Below are positions 60,578 through 64,000 of a stretch of DNA of 64,000 nt, piece by piece. The notes under the pieces were generated by a model. It was not told the DNA's origin. It ran no database searches and worked only from the letters and a program-made list of their open reading frames with translations. The stretch covers positions 62,001 to 126,000 of the forward strand of contig NZ_WJBG01000130.1 in NCBI RefSeq assembly GCF_009709555.1. Direction: 5' to 3'. The position numbers and the translations under genes are program-made. Position 1 is the first letter of the stretch. Every line of letters starts with the position of its first letter. Source of the stretch: Streptomyces blattellae (GTDB lineage Bacteria > Actinomycetota > Actinomycetes > Streptomycetales > Streptomycetaceae).

Positions 60578-61018
60578 TCAGGAGGTGAGGTCGAGGCCGT
60601 ACATGCTGTGTCCGCCCACGAGTTCGCGGCCGGTCACCAGCTCGGGTTCGATGCGGACGAACACCTCCCGTGGCGAGGGCGCCCAGGAGCGCGGGCCGGT
60701 ACGGGCCAGGCGCTCGTGCTCGGCCGGGTCGGTGACCACCGTGGCGGGACCGGTGACGACGACGCTCCAGCCGGAGTGCGTGGCCGCGTCGACCTCGTCG
60801 GCCTCGAAGGCGACCACCGCGCCGTCGATCGCACGCACCAGTTCCGAGCCGGCCGCGGTGCGCAGCAGTACCGCTCCGTCGGTGTCCAGGCAGAAGTTGA
60901 CGGGCAGGACCGCGGGCAGCGCCCGACGCGTGTACACGATGCGGCCGACGGGCACCTTCGTCAGCAGGCGCAGGCACTCCTGCCGCTGAAGTTCTCGGAA
61001 TCCGTCGTTCCGGTACAT
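60578..61018 (-). CDS. Pyridoxamine 5'-phosphate oxidase-fold protein
   Basis: Predicted 146 residues. ECLRLLTKVPVGRIVYTRRALPAVLPVNFCLDTDGAVLLRTAAGSELVRAIDGAVVAFEADEVDAATHSGWSVVVTGPATVVTD is the actinobacterial PPOX-class split beta-barrel. Such proteins bind FMN, F420 or haem; the cofactor cannot be read by eye. Related small PPOX proteins are in the mycobacterial DosR regulon (Rv0080, Rv3129-type). ATG at 61018. A box at 61113-61126 and two 18-bp direct repeats lie in the 151-bp upstream spacer. Confidence 0.88.
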   Translation of the reverse strand: MYRNDGFRELQRQECLRLLTKVPVGRIVYTRRALPAVLPVNFCLDTDGAVLLRTAAGSELVRAIDGAVVAFEADEVDAATHSGWSVVVTGPATVVTDPAEHERLARTGPRSWAPSPREVFVRIEPELVTGRELVGGHSMYGLDLTS

Positions 61019-61112
61019 GGGTCAGTCCGTCTCCCGCCTGGATGCGCGGATGCTCGGATGGGTGATGTGCGCCATGTGCCCAATCGTCAGCCGGGCGAGG
61101 GAGATCCGCTAA

Positions 61113-61126
61113 GGGCCATCGGTCCC
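61113..61126. promoter_or_regulatory. DosR/OsdR-like box ahead of PPOX gene
   Basis: GGGCC-ATCG-GTCCC, 95 bp before the start at 61018. Confidence 0.45.
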
Positions 61127-61129
61127 GGC

Positions 61130-61168
61130 TGTGCCGGACAACGTCCCTGTTGTGCCGGACAACGTCCC
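61130..61168. repeat. Two perfect 18-bp direct repeats, 21-bp period
   Basis: TGTGCCGGACAACGTCCC occurs at 61130-61147 and 61151-61168. Each holds the inverted repeat GGAC-AAC-GTCC. The 21-bp spacing, two helical turns, puts both copies on the same DNA face, typical of tandem operators. They begin 2 bp from the stop of the HTH-PPOX gene. Confidence 0.85.
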
Positions 61169-61169
61169 G

Positions 61170-61844
61170 TTACACCGTGATCCGGCGCCCGGTGACGCCG
61201 TACGTATCGATACGCACCCACTGGTCGCGTCGGCCGCCCGCCCAGGGCCCGCTGTACGCCTGTTCGTCGAGCCGCCGCGCCTCGTCGGGGTCCGTCACGG
61301 CGCGGGCGTGTCCCCGTACCAGTACGCTCCAGCCCTGGCTGAAGGCGTCGTCGATGCGGTCGACCTCGAAGGCGACCTGGCAGCCGGCCGCCTGCGACGG
61401 CGTGCTGCCGGGTTCCGTGCGGAAGACGACGGCGCCGTCGACGACGCTGTAGTTGACGGGGACGATGACGGGCCCGGTGACGGTGGGCACCGCGATGCGG
61501 CCGACGCCGTGCGTCGAGAGCAGGGTGCGGCACTCCCGTGGGGTCAGCTCGGTGAGGCGGGCGTGGCGAACGCCCTGGCCGGCGCCGGGCGGCAGTTCGG
61601 CGTCGCCTCCGGTGAGATCCGTGACGGTGGTGTGCAGGGCCTCTGCCAGCATGTGGAGCACGCCTGCGCCCGGTGCGGCGGTGGGGTGTTCCTCCACGTA
61701 CTGGAGGTAGCCGGGGGCCATGCCCGCCCTGGCGGCCGTCTCCTCCCGGGAGAGGCCGAGCTCGGTGCGTCGCTGTGCGAGGCGGCGCCCGAGGTCGCCC
61801 ACGGGGGCCGCCTGCGTCGCCCTCGACGGGACCCGATCGCCCAT
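61170..61844 (-). CDS. XRE-type HTH fused to a PPOX-fold domain
   Basis: Predicted 224 residues. Residues about 15-75 form a Cro/CI-type helix-turn-helix: LGRRLAQRRTELGLSREETAARAGMAPGYLQYVEEHPTAAPGAGVLHMLAEAL. Residues about 95-224 are a PPOX split barrel: RECRTLLSTHGVGRIAVPTVTGPVIVPVNYSVVDGAVVFRTEPGST...VAFEVDRIDDAFSQGWSVLVRGHARAVTD. A regulator whose sensor is a flavin- or haem-binding fold, or a PPOX enzyme tethered to DNA. The paired repeats just downstream are candidate binding sites, ahead of the PPOX gene. Confidence 0.88.
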   Translation of the reverse strand: MGDRVPSRATQAAPVGDLGRRLAQRRTELGLSREETAARAGMAPGYLQYVEEHPTAAPGAGVLHMLAEALHTTVTDLTGGDAELPPGAGQGVRHARLTELTPRECRTLLSTHGVGRIAVPTVTGPVIVPVNYSVVDGAVVFRTEPGSTPSQAAGCQVAFEVDRIDDAFSQGWSVLVRGHARAVTDPDEARRLDEQAYSGPWAGGRRDQWVRIDTYGVTGRRITV

Positions 61845-61862
61845 GGCCCGTCCTTCCTCCCG

Positions 61863-62933
61863 TCAGTCCGCCCGAACGGCGATCACGTCGTGCTGCTCCC
61901 CACCGAGGACGACCTTGAGCGCGCCGGTGTCGGCGGCCCGGGCGAAGACGTCGTAAGCCTCCTCCATCTGCTCCAGCGGGAAGGTATGGGTGACCAGCTC
62001 CGCGGTGGGCAGCCGACCGGCAGCCGCCATACGCAGCAGGGTCGGGGTGGAGCGGGTGTCGACGAGACCGGTGGTGATGGTCACGTTCTTGATCCACAGG
62101 TCTTCGAGGTGAAGTGTCGCGGGGCTGCCGTGCACGCCGACGTTGGCGACATGCCCGCCGGGCCGGACCATGCGGGTGCACATCTCGAAGCTCTCGGGGA
62201 CGCCGACGGCCTCGATGACCACGTCGGCGCCCAGCCCGTCGGTGAGGTCGGCGATCAGCTGCTCGGGGTCCTCGCGGGCGTCGGCCACGGCATCGGCGCC
62301 GAGCTGCCGGGCCGCGTCCAGCCGGGCGGCGGCCAGGTCCACGGCGACGATCCGCTCGGGCGCGAACAGCCGGGCCGTTGCGATGGCCGCGAGTCCGATG
62401 GGGCCGGCGCCGACGACGGCGACGGTGTCCCCGGGCCGTACGTGCCCGTTGAGGACGCCCACCTCGTACGCGGTCGGGAAGATGTCGGCGAGCAGGACGG
62501 CGTCCTCGCCCTCCAGAGTGCCGGGCAGCGCGTGGACGGAGAGGTCGGCGTGCGGCACGCGCAGGTACTCGGCCTGGGTGCCGTCGATCAGGTGGCCGAG
62601 GATCCAGCCTCCGCCGCCCCGGCACTGGCCGTACATCGCCTTGCGGCAGTACGAGCAGCGGCCGCAAGCGGTGATGCAGGAGACCAGGACCCGGTCCCCG
62701 GGCCGTACCGTGCGCACGTCGGCGCCGGTCTCCACGACCTCGCCGACCGCCTCGTGTCCGAGTACCGTGCCGGGGCGCACCTCGGGTACGTCGCCCTTGA
62801 GGATGTGCAGGTCCGTGCCGCAGATGGTGACGGTGTCGACGCGGACGACGACGTCGGTCGGATCCTTCAGGCCCGGGTCCGGGACGTCCTCCCAGGAGGC
62901 GTGTCCGGGACTGTGGAAGACATAGCCCTTCAT
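61863..62933 (-). CDS. Zinc-dependent alcohol dehydrogenase family protein
   Basis: Predicted 356 residues. Catalytic zinc: DTVTICGTDLHILKGDVPEVRPGTVLGHEAVGEV; structural zinc: CGRCSYCRKAMYGQC near 94-108. NAD motif TVAVVGAGPIGLAAIATARLFAPERIVAVD. The GTDLHILKGDVP start differs from AdhP types and fits the group annotated as Zn-alcohol/polyol dehydrogenases in actinobacteria. Substrate unknown. ATG at 62933 after GGAAAGGAG. Three boxes lie in the 256-bp spacer to the divergent STAS gene; the nearest is at 63050. Confidence 0.92.
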   Translation of the reverse strand: MKGYVFHSPGHASWEDVPDPGLKDPTDVVVRVDTVTICGTDLHILKGDVPEVRPGTVLGHEAVGEVVETGADVRTVRPGDRVLVSCITACGRCSYCRKAMYGQCRGGGGWILGHLIDGTQAEYLRVPHADLSVHALPGTLEGEDAVLLADIFPTAYEVGVLNGHVRPGDTVAVVGAGPIGLAAIATARLFAPERIVAVDLAAARLDAARQLGADAVADAREDPEQLIADLTDGLGADVVIEAVGVPESFEMCTRMVRPGGHVANVGVHGSPATLHLEDLWIKNVTITTGLVDTRSTPTLLRMAAAGRLPTAELVTHTFPLEQMEEAYDVFARAADTGALKVVLGGEQHDVIAVRAD

Positions 62934-63049
62934 GACGCTCCTTTCCTCCTCGGTCCCCGGGACCGCAGCACCGGGGGCGAGGCAGAGGCCTGCGCGGCGC
63001 CGAAATCGCCCCACAGATCCATATTGCGGGTCGGTGCGACGTTGCGCAT

Positions 63050-63063
63050 GGGCCGGTCGGCCT
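63050..63063. promoter_or_regulatory. DosR/OsdR-like box in divergent promoter region (left)
   Basis: GGGCC-GGTC-GGCCT, 117 bp before the alcohol dehydrogenase start at 62933. Confidence 0.45.
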
Positions 63064-63108
63064 CGATCGTCCAGCCGTCCAGCCGGACGGGGCCGACCCC
63101 GCGACACA

Positions 63109-63122
63109 GGTCCGGTCGGCCC
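63109..63122. promoter_or_regulatory. DosR/OsdR-like box in divergent promoter region (middle)
   Basis: GGTCC-GGTC-GGCCC, 68 bp before the STAS start at 63190. Confidence 0.45.
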
Positions 63123-63140
63123 TGCGGGACCGGGCGGGTC

Positions 63141-63154
63141 GGGCCGACCGGCCC
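63141..63154. promoter_or_regulatory. DosR/OsdR-like box in divergent promoter region (right)
   Basis: GGGCC-GACC-GGCCC, identical in core to the Hsp20 box, 36 bp before the STAS start at 63190 and 32 bp from the middle box (three helical turns). Confidence 0.5.
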
Positions 63155-63189
63155 TTCCCTCCGCCGCGGCGCAGCGGTTTCCTCGGATC

Positions 63190-63582
63190 ATGTCCGGAAA
63201 CCACACCAGGTCCACGCCACCCCACTCGGTGCGGGTTGTCGCGGGAACAACCGTCGTGGAACTGCACGGCGAGATCGACCTCTGCGCGGCACCGTCGCTG
63301 GTGAGCCGCCTGGACGCGCTGACGGCCGGGACATGCCCCGACCTGGTGCTCGACCTGACGGCCGTGTCCTTCATCGACTGCAGCGGCCTGGGTGTCCTGT
63401 GCCGGGCCCGCAACCGTGTCCTGGCCCGCCACGGCCGACTCCGCCTGGTCACGCACAGCACGCGCTTCCTGCGGGTGCTGCGCGCGGCGGGCCTGGCGGG
63501 CGTGTTCGAGATGCACCCCTGCCTGCCCGAGTCCCTGACAGCTGCGCCGCGCCCGGGAGTCGTACCCGTCGCAGCGGTCTGA
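63190..63582 (+). CDS. STAS-domain anti-sigma factor antagonist
   Basis: Predicted 130 residues. STAS fold: VRVVAGTTVVELHGEIDLCAAPSLVSRLDALTAGTCPDLVLDLTAVSFIDCSGLGVLCRARNRVLARHGRLRLVTHS. The Ser in I-D-C-S-G-L-G is the residue phosphorylated by anti-sigma kinases (SpoIIAA/RsbV type). When unphosphorylated it would bind an anti-sigma factor and free a sigma factor. No kinase or sigma gene is adjacent. ATG at 63190; the upstream purine site is weak. Promoter region has three palindromic boxes. Confidence 0.88.
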   Translation: MSGNHTRSTPPHSVRVVAGTTVVELHGEIDLCAAPSLVSRLDALTAGTCPDLVLDLTAVSFIDCSGLGVLCRARNRVLARHGRLRLVTHSTRFLRVLRAAGLAGVFEMHPCLPESLTAAPRPGVVPVAAV

Positions 63583-63626
63583 CGAGCCCACCACGGCGCT
63601 CCGGCCCCTGTCGCCCACCCCCCTGC

Positions 63627-64000
63627 CTACGCCGGGGCGACCGACGGTCCGTACGTCTCCGGGCGGTCGCTGTCGCACTCGTCAGCCTCAGCCTCCGTCC
63701 GACGCGTCGCCGGCTCACTGTCGATCACCGTGCGTGCGGGACGTCGTGGCGTCGCGGGGCCCTCGGGGCCGTAACCGAGTCGTATGAGCATGTGGGCGTG
63801 GGCGGGCTCCGGGGCTGCGGATTCGCACAGGTCGGGCCACTCCATGGCCTGATGCAGCAGGGAAGCGCGCAGGCCGCGGGCCGCGGCGAGGAGCAGGACG
63901 CGTTCGAGGGCCTGCCCGGCGCGCAGCCAGTCGGTGCGTCGGTCGTGTTCGGTGGTCAGCAGGGCGATGGCTGGAGCCGTTTCGAAGAAACGGGCGGGAA
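63627..64000 (-). CDS. Acg-type nitroreductase-family protein, C-terminal part (cut by window end)
   Basis: The minus frame is open to the window edge, so the N-terminus lies outside. Readable part: FFETAPAIALLTTEHDRRTDWLRAGQALERVLLLAAARGLRASLLHQAMEWPDL, then HAHMLIRLGYGPEGPATPRRPARTV, and an acidic tail (RRTEAEADECDSDRPETYGPS). It matches the C-terminal half of the paralogue at 22774-23763. It converges with the STAS gene, 44 bp apart, with no clear terminator. Confidence 0.88.
   Translation of the reverse strand, partial: PARFFETAPAIALLTTEHDRRTDWLRAGQALERVLLLAAARGLRASLLHQAMEWPDLCESAAPEPAHAHMLIRLGYGPEGPATPRRPARTVIDSEPATRRTEAEADECDSDRPETYGPSVAPA

Overview
The window is high-GC actinobacterial DNA and almost certainly comes from a Streptomyces chromosome. 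Evidence is the third-position G/C codon use, frequent ATGA/GTGA start-stop overlaps, many GTG starts, a copy of a short interspersed sequence I recall from many streptomycetes (11442-11483), and a GerMN-type lipoprotein. No tRNA, rRNA, CRISPR array, intact IS element or replication origin was seen.

Most of the window looks like a low-oxygen/redox-stress island whose gene content mirrors the DosR (DevR) dormancy regulon of Mycobacterium and, as I recall it, the OsdR regulon of Streptomyces coelicolor. It holds eight universal stress proteins (one cut by the window edge), three Acg-type nitroreductases (one cut), an Hsp20, two CBS-BON proteins, a CtpF-like P-type ATPase beside a universal stress protein, a GH65/beta-phosphoglucomutase pair, pyridoxamine-oxidase-fold proteins and an OsmC protein. 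A 14-base inverted repeat of the form GGGCC-N4-GGCCC, with variants, sits about 20-140 bp ahead of most of these units. It is the best candidate for a shared operator. No NarL-type (DosR/OsdR) regulator is encoded here, so it must act in trans.

Layout. 1-11006: end of a universal stress protein gene, then a [NiFe] hydrogenase locus of the cytoplasmic bidirectional (group 3b-like) type: protease, hypF, hypC, then hydB, a cyclic-nucleotide-binding-fold protein, hydG, hydD, hydA, a CBS-BON protein, hypD and hypE. hypA and hypB are absent. 11056-36858: the stress block, on both strands, with several broken genes (Rv1733c-like, nitroreductase tail, P1B ATPase, beta-CASP metallo-beta-lactamase, ABC transporter). 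37014-41440: a four-gene 2-oxoacid oxidoreductase with a GltD-like flavoprotein/ferredoxin subunit. 41450-47480: a reactive-sulfur detoxification block (CstR-like repressor, TauE, rhodaneses, persulfide dioxygenase-rhodanese, sulfide:quinone reductase) with five ATACCC-N4-GGGTAT operators. 47459-50583: two-component system and a DUF2202 protein. 50654-57867: proton-translocating transhydrogenase, alcohol and aldehyde dehydrogenases, DUF779 and a GAF regulator. 58142-64000: a second stress block ending in a nitroreductase cut by the window edge.

Inferred joint role: when oxygen falls, the hydrogenase, 2-oxoacid oxidoreductase, transhydrogenase and dehydrogenases would balance NAD(P)H, ferredoxin and H2, while stress proteins, chaperone and nitroreductases protect the resting cell. 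The sulfur block has its own operator and is a separate circuit. Homology calls come from reading the translations by eye; no search was run.
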